From contig CAYSUS010000008.1 of assembly GCA_964434165.1 (NCBI GenBank), positions 1-64,000 of the forward strand: a stretch of DNA of 64,000 bases, in the 5' to 3' direction. The DNA comes from CAYSUS01 sp964434165. Lineage in GTDB: Bacteria > Planctomycetota > Planctomycetia > Pirellulales > Thermoguttaceae. Every line of letters starts with the position of its first letter. The stretch's first letter is position 1. Made by a program: the position numbers and the translations under genes. Under the pieces are notes generated by a model. The model had not been told where the DNA came from. It worked only from the letters and a program-made list of their open reading frames with translations, and did not search any database. This document shows, piece by piece, positions 1 through 8,662 of this stretch.

Positions 1-145
1 TATCTTCGCGTACTCCCCCAATCCAGGGAAGACCAGTTTTGAGACAAAGCCTAGCGTTGTGTGAGCATGAGCCGCTCCGTGGGTGGCGGACCGTGAGACG
101 GCGACCTCGCCGGACGCGCCGTCTGCCGACGCTATGCTGGCAAGT

Positions 146-1171
146 TCACCCTGCGACCTGCCGACCCCGGCGGGCGGGGTTCGTGGCGAGCGCGTCGACG
201 ATCACCTGCGGCGATCGCAGCTCGCCGGCAGGGCGGTGGCGATGCCAGTCGCGATCAGTGGGAATCCAGTGCGGATCGAGCGGCCAGGGATCGAAGGGCG
301 TGTAACCCAGGGCCCGGGCGAGCTTGCCCGAGTCCATGGTGACGTTGCCTGCCCGGGGTGGAATCGGGCCGGCCTCGCCGCGCGGGATGCCGAACAGCAG
401 GTCCGGATCGTATCCGCCCACCCGGTTGACCATCTGCGCGATCTGGTAAAGGCTCAGGCGGACCGGCCCGCCCGCATGAAAAACCCCAGCCAGGTCCCGG
501 GCCAAGACGTCCTGGCAGACGCGGTTGAGGCAGTCGGTGTAGGTCGGCGTGCGGACCTCGTCGAAGTAGAGCGTGGCCGGGCGATCGTTCTTGAAGCGAG
601 ACTCGATCCAGTCGATGGCCCCGGCATGCCCGTTGAGACTCACGCCCATCGGCAGCGAGATCCGCAAGATCGCTGCGCGGGGGTCGGCATCGAGGATCGC
701 CTGCTCCCCTTCGACCATGGTCTTGCCGTAGACCGTAACCGGGTCGGTGGGGTCGTCCTCCACGTATCCGCCTTCCCCGCCGGCGCCGGAGAAGACGAGG
801 TCGACGGAGAGGTGCACCAGGCGCACGCCCCGGGGTACGGTCTGGCACAGCAGGTTCTCCACGCCGGTCACGTTGATTCGCCGCGACATGGCCGGATCGA
901 GTTCGCACGGCTTCAGGGCACAGTTGCCGCCGCAGTCCAGCACCGAGGCGAAGCCATGGCGCTCGAACAGCCACGCCATGCGGTCGCCGTCGTCCGCGTC
1001 GCAGACTTCGACCCCGGGCCCCTGGAGCTTCTCGTTGCCGCCGGGGCGGAGCCCGATCACCTGCCCTGGATATCGCGCCCTGAAGTGGAGAAAGGCATTG
1101 TAGCCCGCCACACCGGTCGCGCCGGCGATCAGCAGGGGCAGCGGGGGATCGGGGAGGCGGCTGACGGACAT
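146..1171 (-). CDS. RmlD-like NAD(P)-dependent sugar reductase/epimerase
   Basis: Extended short-chain dehydrogenase of the dTDP-4-dehydrorhamnose reductase (RmlD) type, 341 residues. The N-terminus carries the dinucleotide-binding GATGVAG loop, then the SVDLVF strand and the YGKTMVEGE segment with the catalytic Tyr-x-x-x-Lys. RmlD proteins reduce a 4-keto nucleotide sugar with NAD(P)H; the true substrate here cannot be read from sequence. I chose the ATG at 1171; an in-frame GTG at 1204 adds 11 Arg-rich residues and has no better ribosome site. It lies 75 bases after a glycosyltransferase on the same strand, so the two may cooperate in making and attaching a deoxysugar. That link is inferred from position. 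Confidence 0.85.
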   Translation of the reverse strand: MSVSRLPDPPLPLLIAGATGVAGYNAFLHFRARYPGQVIGLRPGGNEKLQGPGVEVCDADDGDRMAWLFERHGFASVLDCGGNCALKPCELDPAMSRRINVTGVENLLCQTVPRGVRLVHLSVDLVFSGAGGEGGYVEDDPTDPVTVYGKTMVEGEQAILDADPRAAILRISLPMGVSLNGHAGAIDWIESRFKNDRPATLYFDEVRTPTYTDCLNRVCQDVLARDLAGVFHAGGPVRLSLYQIAQMVNRVGGYDPDLLFGIPRGEAGPIPPRAGNVTMDSGKLARALGYTPFDPWPLDPHWIPTDRDWHRHRPAGELRSPQVIVDALATNPARRGRQVAG

Positions 1172-1246
1172 CCGGCGGGCAGGGCGGCGGGGAAGTGGAG
1201 ACACCGTCTCTGATGAATTCGGATGTCGTCCCGAAAAGGTTCAATC

Positions 1247-2524
1247 TTAAGCTGCTTCCCGCAGCACCGGTCGGCCAGTCGCGATCGCGGTCTCGACGAT
1301 CTCGGCAGCCCGGCTGGGCCCGTCGAGGGGCTCGATCTCTTGCTGGAAGGCTCGGGCGTTGTCGCAGTAGAGGCCGTCCTCCAGGAGTTCGCGGATGGCC
1401 TGGCCCGCGGTGGGCACCTTCAGCTGCTTGAGCGGAAGGCAACGGCCGACGCGGAGCCAATCGATTCGCGCTGCCACGCCGGGTTGGTCGTTGGTGACGG
1501 GGACAGCCAGCATCGGCACGCCGTGGCTGAGCGACTCCAGGGCCGTGTTCAGGCCAGCATGCGTGATGCAGAGCGACGCCCTCTGGAGGAGATCGAGTTG
1601 CGGTGCATAGCAGACCGTGATCGGATCGCCCGGCAGGTCGCGGAACTCGTCCGGATCGGCACCGCCCAGGGAGATGACGAGCTGGACCGGAAGGGGCTCG
1701 CAGGCCTCGGCAATGACGCGGAACACGTGCCGAATCCGGTTCTGCAGCGTGCCCATGGAGGCGTACACCAAGGGCTGGCCAGAGAGTCGCTCGTAAGGGA
1801 ACTCGACCGGCGGTCGCGTGGCCGCGCTGTGGTATGGCCCGGTGTAGTGGAAGGTCGGCGTCAGGGGCTCGCGCGGGAAGTCGAATGCGGCCGGCTGTTG
1901 GCAGACCTGGGCCAACGTCGAGTTTGTCGCGTCGATGTGTCGATAGCGGGGCAGGCGCCGCTGTTGCTGGAAACCGTTGATCACGTCGAGTACGGGCCTG
2001 GTCAGACGATTGAACACGGTGTATGCGATGCGATTCCGCAAGCGGGACATGAGGCCCTTTCCGAAGGGCCACGTTGTGAACACGGGAGGAATCGCAGGAT
2101 GCTGGTTGAGCGCCAGGGCATTGCTGACCGTTACGTACGGGACACCTTCGCTGCGAGCGACCACGGCTGCGGCCACCATCAACTGGTCGACCACGAGCCC
2201 CTCGATGCGATCTTCCCGCACAAGCGCCGGCAATTCGCGCAAGCCCGGCACCGTCCGCTTCTTCACAAGCTCGATCGTGAAGCGGACGGCCTCCATGCCT
2301 TTCAGTTCTCCAAGTTTCTCATAGTATCGCGCCGCCGCGCCGAGGGGGAACTCCTTCTCGCCGTAGACGCGGTATGCGAAGCCCGCGCCTTGGATCCTCT
2401 CCAAGGCATCCGGCACGGTGTAGAAGATGAGTTCGTGGCCCCGGTTGGCAAGTGCCGCGGCGAGCGTCAGCGATGGGTTGAGGTGCCCGGTTGCCGACGG
2501 GCAGACGATCGCGATTCGGCTCAT
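1247..2524 (-). CDS. MGT-family (UGT-like, GT1) glycosyltransferase
   Basis: GT-B fold glycosyltransferase, 425 residues, a usual length for the macrolide/zeaxanthin/flavonoid glycosyltransferase group (YjiC, CrtX). The N-terminus shows the acceptor-domain start CPSATGHLNPSLTLAAAL. The C-terminal donor-binding signature HAGLNTALESLSHGVPML, followed by PVTNDQPGVAARI, is the UGT motif that holds the nucleotide sugar. It should transfer a sugar from a UDP- or dTDP-sugar to a small lipophilic acceptor in the cytoplasm. The ATG at 2524 follows AAGGAG at a good distance. It starts only 24 bases after the alpha/beta hydrolase gene, suggesting an operon. The wording of the donor motif is closest in style to carotenoid glycosyltransferases, but no carotenoid synthesis genes sit next to it. 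Confidence 0.88.
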   Translation of the reverse strand: MSRIAIVCPSATGHLNPSLTLAAALANRGHELIFYTVPDALERIQGAGFAYRVYGEKEFPLGAAARYYEKLGELKGMEAVRFTIELVKKRTVPGLRELPALVREDRIEGLVVDQLMVAAAVVARSEGVPYVTVSNALALNQHPAIPPVFTTWPFGKGLMSRLRNRIAYTVFNRLTRPVLDVINGFQQQRRLPRYRHIDATNSTLAQVCQQPAAFDFPREPLTPTFHYTGPYHSAATRPPVEFPYERLSGQPLVYASMGTLQNRIRHVFRVIAEACEPLPVQLVISLGGADPDEFRDLPGDPITVCYAPQLDLLQRASLCITHAGLNTALESLSHGVPMLAVPVTNDQPGVAARIDWLRVGRCLPLKQLKVPTAGQAIRELLEDGLYCDNARAFQQEIEPLDGPSRAAEIVETAIATGRPVLREAA

Positions 2525-2548
2525 CGGTCCCCACTCCTTGCTACTTGC

Positions 2549-3349
2549 CTACAGCCCTGCCAGGAACTCGCGCATGGCCGCATCGACGGCCTCGGGCTGC
2601 TCCACGGTCGACGTGTGGCCCGCCTCGGCAATCGTCACCAGTCGGGAGTTCTGAATGCCCCGATGAATGCGCAGACCCGTCTCGGGCGGCGTTGCCACGT
2701 CGTGCTCGCCGACGATCACCAGCGTGGGTATGGCGATGCGATCGAGCTGGTCGTGAACGCCTGCACGGGCGACCACGCCCCGGACGGCCCGGGTTATGCC
2801 AATGCGGTGATTGGCCAGGAGTTCCGCGCGCCACTTCTTCCTCAGGTCGGTTCGATCCGGGTCGCTGAGGAACTGGGGGCCGAACATGATGGCCATCACG
2901 GGGCCGGCGACGAGCGACAGCCCTATCCAGCGGGCGACAAAGGCCAGCCGCGTATAACGCTTGACCTTGTCGGGGGGCTCGGGATCGGCGGTCGTGTTCA
3001 TCAGCGTGAGCGAGCGGAGCAGCTCGGGCCGTCGGATCGCCAGGCGCATGCCCACGAAGCCGCCCATCGACAGCCCGACGAAGTGGCACGGCGCACCACC
3101 CGAGGCCTCGATCAACTGGGCGGCGTCCAGCGTCAGTTGATCCATGTCGTAGCCGTCGGCCGTGACCTCGCTGCGGCCCTGCCCTCGGAAGTCGAAGGCG
3201 ACGCAGCGGTAGTCCCGCTGCAGGGCCCGGACCTGCTGGTCGAACATGCGTCCGCTCCACAGCAAGCCGTGGGCAAACACGATCGTCTCCGGGCCGCGGC
3301 CCTGCTCCTCGTAGTAGAGGCCCGCTCCATTGACGTTGATACGAGGCAT
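2549..3349 (-). CDS. alpha/beta-fold hydrolase
   Basis: Single-domain alpha/beta hydrolase of 266 residues. The oxyanion segment HGLLWSG lies near residue 27, the nucleophile elbow GLSMGG near residue 95 gives the catalytic Ser, IVGEHD near residue 212 gives a likely acid, and EAGHTSTVEQP near residue 242 gives the His. The overall order resembles 3-oxoadipate enol-lactonase and related esterases, but this broad family hydrolyses many esters and lactones, so no substrate is assigned. The start is firm: GGAGGTGA ends three bases before the ATG. It is the first gene of a minus-strand group leading into the glycosyltransferase and RmlD-like reductase. Confidence 0.9.
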   Translation of the reverse strand: MPRINVNGAGLYYEEQGRGPETIVFAHGLLWSGRMFDQQVRALQRDYRCVAFDFRGQGRSEVTADGYDMDQLTLDAAQLIEASGGAPCHFVGLSMGGFVGMRLAIRRPELLRSLTLMNTTADPEPPDKVKRYTRLAFVARWIGLSLVAGPVMAIMFGPQFLSDPDRTDLRKKWRAELLANHRIGITRAVRGVVARAGVHDQLDRIAIPTLVIVGEHDVATPPETGLRIHRGIQNSRLVTIAEAGHTSTVEQPEAVDAAMREFLAGL

Positions 3350-3529
3350 AGGTCACCTCCAAGCGCTTGAATGGCTAGGGAATCGTAGAGCAATGACTTG
3401 CGCGGGTCGAGTCGGCCTGCACATCCTCGATCACCATTGCCCCTTCCCGCGGCAGGACGGTTCCGGCATAATGGGCAGTCCCTGCCTGCTGTTTGATCGC
3501 GCTTCCACCGGCATTCCCGGAGACCAGCC

Positions 3530-6500
3530 ATGTCCTGTGCTGCCCGTCGCCGCAGACTCCCTACTGTCATGCTCCTCGCCGTGCTCGCTTGCCTGGTACT
3601 GCCGTGGCCTGGCTCGTCCGACGCCGCGCCAGCCGACCAAGCCGACCCGGTCCTCAAGGAGGCCGGCGTGAAAGGCGGGCTGGCCGTCCACCTCGGCTGC
3701 GGCGACGAGGCGTTGGCCGAGGCCTTGCACCAAAGGGGCGGCCTGGTGGTCCAGGCGCTGGATACGGACGCGGAGACCGTGAAGAAGGCGAGGGCGCGGC
3801 TCCAGGAGTCGGGCGTCTATGGCCCTGTCTCCGTCGCCCGGTTCGACGGCAAGCACTTGCCCTACATCGACAACCTGGTCAACCTCCTCGTGGCCGAGGA
3901 CCTGGGCGATGTCGCGCGCGAGGAGGCCCTCCGCGTGCTCGCGCCGGGCGGGGTGCTGTGCGTGAAGCAGGGCGAGGCGTGGCAGACCACGGTCAAGCCG
4001 CGCCCGGGGAACATCGACGAGTGGACCCACTACCTCCACGATGCCAGCGGCAACGCGGTGGCCGACGATGACCTCGTGGGACCGCCCGCCCGGTTGCAGT
4101 GGAGCGACGGCCCAGCCCACACGCGGAGCCACGAGCACATCCCCAGCATCTATGCCCTGGTGTCGACCGCGGGGCGGATCTTCTACATCATCGACGAAGC
4201 GCCCATCGAGTCGATCGTCCAGACGCCCCGCTGGACGCTGGTCTGCCGCGACGCCTTCAATGGCCTCCTGCTCTGGAAAAGGCCGCTGGAGGATTGGTTC
4301 CCCCATATCGTCAACTGGGGCCAGACACCGCGTCACTTGCAGCGCAAACTGGTGGCCGTCGGCGACCGCGTCTACGTCACCCTGGGCCTGCTCGCTCCAC
4401 TCAGTGTGCTCGACGCCGCCACCGGCGAGGTCCTCGATACCTTCCAGCAGACCGAAGGCACCGAGGAGATCGTCCTGCATGACGGCGTGCTCCTGCTCGT
4501 CGTGCGCGGCGTGACCGAAGGGCAGCAAGGAGAGTTGAAGAAGTGGCGCGGGCTGGTCCGCACCAAGGGCTCGCCCGCATTCACGCGCGACACGGCCGAA
4601 CCGCTGGTCAAGCGGCTCCGCCAGAGCCAGACGCAGGGGAAGAAGTCGATCCTCGCCCTCGACGCCGCCTCGGGCGACGTGCTGTGGAAGAAGGACGGGC
4701 CCACCGTGGCCGGCGTGCAGACCGATTCCCTCTCGGCCGTGGGCGACCGAGTCCTCTACCAGGTCGGCGGGAACGTGGTCTGCGTGGACTTGAATTCGGG
4801 CGACGAGCAGTGGAAGGTTCCCGCGCCGGGACTGCGCACTGCCTGTCGCGACCGCGTGTTCTGCGCCGACGGCAAGAAGATCGTGGCCCTCTCGGCCGAG
4901 ACGGGCAAGACCCTCTGGAGCCAGCCCTCGCCGATGTGCCAGATCCGCGATGCCTTCGTGGCGGGCGGCTCGCTGTGGATCGGCGGGTTCAAGCCCTTCC
5001 AGGGCCGCTCGTCGGGCAAGCGCGGACCGTCGTGGGGACCGTACTTCGCCTCGCAGTTCGACCTCGACACGGGCAAGCCGGGCATCCAGGTCGAGCCCAA
5101 GAACCCGGGCCACCATCATCGCTGCTACGCCAACAAGGCCACGCAGAACTACATCATGGCCGGGCGGCGCGGCACCGAGTTCATCGACCTGAAGACCGGC
5201 GAGGTGCTGTGGAACAGTTGGGCCCGGGGCGTGTGCCGCTACGGGGTCATGCCCTGCAACGGCCTGCTCTACGTCCCACCCCACGCTTGCGCGTGCTACA
5301 TGTCGGCCAAGCTGACGGGCTTCAATGCCCTGGCGGCCCGACCGAGTGAAGGGCCAAGCAGGGGTGGACAAGCCGCCCCTGGCACCCAGGATCACCTGGA
5401 GCGAGGCCCTGCTTACGCCAAGGTTGCGGTCTCCGAACGTCAGCCCCCGGCCGACTCCTGGCCCACCTATCGCCACGATCCCGAGCGAAGTGCCTACACC
5501 CCGTCGCCCGTGCCGGCCAAACTGAAGCAGCGGTGGCTCCGTGAAGCCGGCTCAGCTATGACCGCGCCCACGGTGGCCGGCGGCCTCGTCTATGTGGCCG
5601 AGCCGGACAAGCACCAGGTGAGGGCGATCGACGCCGACTCGGGCAAACTCGCCTGGCGTTTCACGGCCGGGTCACGGGTCGATACCCCGCCGACCATCGC
5701 GGCAGGCCGGGCGATCTTCGGCTGCCGCGACGGCAGCGTGTATTGCCTGGACGCCCAGGACGGCGCGCTCGCCTGGCGTCTGAAGACCCCCCGGGCTGAC
5801 AGGCTCGCGGTGGTCAACGGCCAGCTCGAATCCGTCGCCCCGATCCACGGCAGTGTGTTGGTCCTCGATGGCACGGTCTACTTCACCGCGGGGCGGTCTT
5901 CGTATCTCGATGGCGGCATCGACCTCTACCGCGTCGACCTCAAGACCGGCGAGGTCCTCGCGCGCACGCCGATCTACAGCCCCGACCCCAAGACCGGTCG
6001 CCAGCCGGCGCAGACCGCGCCCTCGCGCGTGGCCGGTGCCCGATCGGAGATCCTCGCCGCCGACGGCGACTACGTCTACCTCCGCGATTCGGTGTTCGAC
6101 CGCCAGGGCAAGCCCTGCAAGAAGGGCAACCCGCACCTGTTGACCATGACCGACTACCTCGACGACTCGTGGAGCCACCGCTCCTACTGGATCTTCGGCA
6201 CCGACTGGTCGGTCTCGTGCGGGTGCGCGGGGCGCGACCGAAGGCTGCTTTACGGCCGTCTCCTGGCTTTCGACGACACCACGGTGTACGGCTACGGCCG
6301 GGCGAGCGTCCACTGGTCGAACCAGCTTGAGGACGGCGCCTACCGCCTCTTCGCGCGAAAGCGCGGCGAGGACGAAGACCTGTGGTCGAAGTCCTATCCC
6401 GTCCAGGTCCGCGCGATGGTCGTGGCGGGTCCGGTCATCTTCGTCGCCGGAGTGCCGGCCGAAGAGCACGCGCTGCCTGGCATGGAACGGTCCGACGAGG

Positions 6501-6652
6501 CAGTCCTCCTCGCCGTGTCCGCAGCCGACGGGAAGGAGCTCGCGCGGCGCCCGCTCCCCGCCGCCCCGGTCTTCGACGGGGTGGCCGCCGCGGGCGCCCG
6601 ACTCTACCTCGCGCTCCGCGACGGGCCGGTCCTTTGCCTGGAAGGGGAGTGA
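3530..6652 (+). CDS. secreted methyltransferase-like / PQQ beta-propeller fusion protein
   Basis: Very large exported protein of 1040 residues. Residues 1-32 form a signal peptide (Arg-rich start, hydrophobic core, cut near DAAPA). Residues about 45-150 look like a class I methyltransferase Rossmann domain: LGCGDEAL, then QALDTDAETVKKAR as the second strand, and VLAPGGVLCVK near the end. The rest is two blocks of quinoprotein-type (PQQ_2) blades, about 180-610 and 655-1038, joined by a Pro/Gly-rich linker; repeated LDAATGEVL/LKTGEVLW motifs mark the blades. Such propellers act outside the cytoplasm as scaffolds or dehydrogenases; neither a PQQ-contacting set nor a donor of S-adenosylmethionine outside the cell is evident, so activity is open. 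A copy of its C-terminal blade lies in a pseudogene at 8043-8353. Confidence 0.85.
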   Translation: MSCAARRRRLPTVMLLAVLACLVLPWPGSSDAAPADQADPVLKEAGVKGGLAVHLGCGDEALAEALHQRGGLVVQALDTDAETVKKARARLQESGVYGPVSVARFDGKHLPYIDNLVNLLVAEDLGDVAREEALRVLAPGGVLCVKQGEAWQTTVKPRPGNIDEWTHYLHDASGNAVADDDLVGPPARLQWSDGPAHTRSHEHIPSIYALVSTAGRIFYIIDEAPIESIVQTPRWTLVCRDAFNGLLLWKRPLEDWFPHIVNWGQTPRHLQRKLVAVGDRVYVTLGLLAPLSVLDAATGEVLDTFQQTEGTEEIVLHDGVLLLVVRGVTEGQQGELKKWRGLVRTKGSPAFTRDTAEPLVKRLRQSQTQGKKSILALDAASGDVLWKKDGPTVAGVQTDSLSAVGDRVLYQVGGNVVCVDLNSGDEQWKVPAPGLRTACRDRVFCADGKKIVALSAETGKTLWSQPSPMCQIRDAFVAGGSLWIGGFKPFQGRSSGKRGPSWGPYFASQFDLDTGKPGIQVEPKNPGHHHRCYANKATQNYIMAGRRGTEFIDLKTGEVLWNSWARGVCRYGVMPCNGLLYVPPHACACYMSAKLTGFNALAARPSEGPSRGGQAAPGTQDHLERGPAYAKVAVSERQPPADSWPTYRHDPERSAYTPSPVPAKLKQRWLREAGSAMTAPTVAGGLVYVAEPDKHQVRAIDADSGKLAWRFTAGSRVDTPPTIAAGRAIFGCRDGSVYCLDAQDGALAWRLKTPRADRLAVVNGQLESVAPIHGSVLVLDGTVYFTAGRSSYLDGGIDLYRVDLKTGEVLARTPIYSPDPKTGRQPAQTAPSRVAGARSEILAADGDYVYLRDSVFDRQGKPCKKGNPHLLTMTDYLDDSWSHRSYWIFGTDWSVSCGCAGRDRRLLYGRLLAFDDTTVYGYGRASVHWSNQLEDGAYRLFARKRGEDEDLWSKSYPVQVRAMVVAGPVIFVAGVPAEEHALPGMERSDEAVLLAVSAADGKELARRPLPAAPVFDGVAAAGARLYLALRDGPVLCLEGE

Positions 6653-6739
6653 CTTCACACGGCACCCCACCGCCCCACTTGGGGTGAAGCAAGACCCGCC
6701 AACTCGCCTCTAACTGACTCAGCAGTAGACCGCGCTGTC

Positions 6740-7201
6740 ATGGGAACGCGAATCCGATTCACTGGGAAGTGGCCGCCGCCCGAACTTCTGGGGCATTACC
6801 CGAATTGGGTCTATGCTTGGGAAGAAGGCCGGTCCGGACAAAATGAGACGACGATCAAGCCGGCAGGCCTCCAGGAATGCCTGTCAGAGGATATTGTCTA
6901 CACCGCCGGCGACGTTTGGTTTCCGGACGATGACTGCTACCCTGCGTTGATCAAGTTGCGAGACTATCAGCCAATCGGCTTGGTGGTTTACGAAGGCAAT
7001 GCGATCTGGGAGATCCACCACGACTCCCGGGCGGGCAGGTGGACATCGTTCACCTCGAGTGATCCGCCGATCTCCTTCGACGATGCGAATCGTTTCCCTT
7101 TGCGTTTCATCTCACGATTGCCCGAGAGTCGGAAGGTAGGAGAGATTCGCCGTGTGATCTCGCCGCAGGGCTTTGCGCGCGAATGGGTCTACGAAGGATA
7201 G
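6740..7201 (+). CDS. hypothetical protein, 153 residues
   Basis: Not recognised. It is a soluble, aromatic-rich protein without a signal peptide or membrane segment, with many Trp residues and an acidic middle (WFPDDDCYP). Codon choice is less GC-biased than in the neighbours. It stands 87 bases after the PQQ protein and begins a short run of small orphan genes and gene remnants up to 8.35 kb, a context typical of recently acquired or decaying DNA. The start ATG lacks a strong ribosome site, so the exact N-terminus is uncertain. Confidence 0.55.
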   Translation: MGTRIRFTGKWPPPELLGHYPNWVYAWEEGRSGQNETTIKPAGLQECLSEDIVYTAGDVWFPDDDCYPALIKLRDYQPIGLVVYEGNAIWEIHHDSRAGRWTSFTSSDPPISFDDANRFPLRFISRLPESRKVGEIRRVISPQGFAREWVYEG

Positions 7202-7261
7202 CGCGGGAGCCAGACACCGACGGGTTTCCTCCGGTTCGCTGGGCAAGTCCTCCTTCCTGAC

Positions 7262-7447
7262 TTGGGCTTGGCAGGGGAGTTTGGCCATAATTCAGGAGCT
7301 TGGGAACGTGTTGCCCTGGTTGAGCAGATCTGGGACAGCATCGTTGAGGATGAAGCCCAGTTTCAACTGACCGAAGCGCAGAAGGCAAAACTGGATCGAC
7401 GCCTCGCCCAGCGCGTTGTCCCGTTCGCGCGGCTCCGACTGGACTGA
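7262..7447 (+). pseudogene. remnant of addiction-module antitoxin component (PF09720-like)
   Basis: Short frame of 61 codons whose middle, ERVALVEQIWDSI followed by LTEAQKAKLDRRLAQ, has the layout of the 'putative addiction module component' antitoxins that pair with RelE-like toxins. In intact members a stretch like LSPEERxxLxExLWDSL precedes this and a short acidic tail follows. Here the N-terminus is replaced by unrelated sequence, and the C-terminal tail is cut short. No RelE-type toxin gene follows. I read it as a decayed orphan antitoxin. The family match is from pattern memory of the helix sequence. Confidence 0.5.
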
Positions 7448-7571
7448 CGTGAAGGGGCGTATCCTGGAAGAGCCATCGGCTCGTGCTTGTCGTCGGGAGA
7501 CGGGGTGACAGTGTCGGTTCCGCGTCGACGCCTCGAGCCATGCGAACCTCATACATCCCAAAGGAAGCGAT

Positions 7572-7934
7572 ATGAAGGCTTACTGGAACGACTCCGGTCG
7601 AGGGCTTGCCTCCGATGCTGCAAGGCAGGTCGATCTGAAAGAGGCGGCGCGGATCTGGTCGGACGAGGTCCGCGGAGTGGAGGGCAATTTCCTCGGTCTG
7701 ATCGACGACGAGGGCAAGACGATTCAGTTCTACTTCTCGGCCGACATTCCCGCGGACGTGGATGATGCCAGCCACCTTCCGATCGTCCAATTGGACTTCC
7801 CGTCGCCCGAGGAGCAAGGGTCCTACGTCGCGCAAGTAACGATCGGCGGAGTCGAAGGACTCATCGAGAAGGCGTTCGCTGCCGGCGCAGACTATCGCCA
7901 GTTTGGTGACCTCGATTTCGAGCCCTGGGATTAG
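7572..7934 (+). CDS. hypothetical protein, 120 residues
   Basis: Unrecognised small acidic protein, with no signal peptide, no Cys and no membrane segment. The N-terminal half has alternating hydrophobic strands (GNFLGLIDDEGKTIQFYF), and it ends in an acidic tail (FGDLDFEPWD). AGGAAG sits six bases before the ATG, which supports the start. Size, acidity and its place among orphan genes are compatible with an immunity-type protein, but no toxin partner is visible and I do not assign that role. Confidence 0.6.
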   Translation: MKAYWNDSGRGLASDAARQVDLKEAARIWSDEVRGVEGNFLGLIDDEGKTIQFYFSADIPADVDDASHLPIVQLDFPSPEEQGSYVAQVTIGGVEGLIEKAFAAGADYRQFGDLDFEPWD

Positions 7935-8042
7935 GTGGTCGCTCCGGTGGTGACCCGTCTCCTTCCTTTTCCGTGTGTACTGTCCCTTCCGCGGTCTTAC
8001 CCCTTGTCCTGAATCCTTGGCTTGAATACCGGTCTACACTCC

Positions 8043-8353
8043 ATGACGGTCCAGAAGAAGGCGGTCTTTCTCCTCTCGGGCGGTCTGGACTCGGCGACCA
8101 CGGCCGCGATGGCCCTGGCCGGCCCGGTGATCTTCGCAGCCGGCGTGCCGGTCGAGGAACACGCCCTCCCGGGCATGGAGCTGCCCGAGGGGGGGTCCTG
8201 CTGGTCGTCTCCACGACCGATGGCAAGGAGCTCGCGCGGCGCCCGCGGCCCGCCGCTCCGGTGTTCGACGGCATGGCCGCCGCGGGCACCCGACTCTACC
8301 TCGCGCTTGAAGACGGGCGGATGGTGTGTTTGGAAGAGGAGGCGGGCAGGTAG
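8043..8353 (+). pseudogene. chimeric pseudogene: queC N-terminus joined to PQQ-propeller C-terminus
   Basis: The first 23 codons read as the start of 7-cyano-7-deazaguanine synthase QueC, including its PP-loop SGGLDS (VFLLSGGLDSATTAAM). From about 8104 the sequence switches, at a shared GCGATGG, to a diverged copy of the end of the PQQ protein at 6412-6652: GPVIFAAGVPVEEHA here against GPVIFVAGVPAEEHA there. A run of six G at 8190-8195 breaks the frame; after it the reading ELARRPRPAAPVFDG continues in another frame to the TAG at 8353, as in the parent. QueC normally has about 220-240 residues, so this cannot be a working enzyme. The junction could be a real rearrangement or an assembly join. 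Confidence 0.75.
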
Positions 8354-8487
8354 CCGTGTCGGCAGCCTGCAAGACCCGCGCCGCGACCGTGGGGCAACCG
8401 TCAACGCAACAGCCGGCCGGGGCGCAGCTCGTCTTCGAACGGGTGCGTTCAACAAGGAGATACACTTCACGGACCAAGAAACACCAG

Positions 8488-8524
8488 GCGGGGCGCCCCC
8501 GGCGGTCTTCCGGAAGCGCCCCGC
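8488..8524. repeat. 9-bp inverted repeat, hairpin candidate
   Basis: GCGGGGCGC at 8488-8496 and GCGCCCCGC at 8516-8524 are perfect complements around a 19-base loop. There is no T-run on either side, so it is not a standard intrinsic terminator. It lies in the 309-base gene-free stretch between the chimeric pseudogene and the end of the thioredoxin gene; the rest of that stretch holds the repeat at 8575-8650. Confidence 0.4.
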
Positions 8525-8574
8525 GCCCGTCACCGTCTCCGACCCCAGAATTCGGCCTGCTGTGACCAAGTGGG

Positions 8575-8650
8575 AGGGGTCGAGACTCTTCTCCCGTAAG
8601 TCGTCCCGAACAAGGATCGCGCTCTGTCGGGAAAAGAACTCCCGACCCCT
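8575..8650. repeat. dispersed palindromic repeat, family G3, copy A
   Basis: Imperfect palindrome. The left arm (8575-8596) begins AGGGGTCGAGACTC and the right arm (8628-8650) ends AACTCCCGACCCCT; the arms are about 80 percent complementary. Related palindromes with a GGGGTCGxGAGT left arm lie at 51629-51692 and 61307-61380. This copy sits just past the 3' end of the thioredoxin gene. Confidence 0.55.
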
Positions 8651-8662
8651 CGCGTGGTGCGC

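Noticed and set aside
1..145. Start of a gene at the left edge
   Set aside because: The short plus-strand frames here run into the RmlD-like gene on the opposite strand and have no coding texture.
8043..8112. A functional queC gene
   Set aside because: Only the first 23 codons resemble QueC; all later motifs are missing and the rest derives from the PQQ protein.
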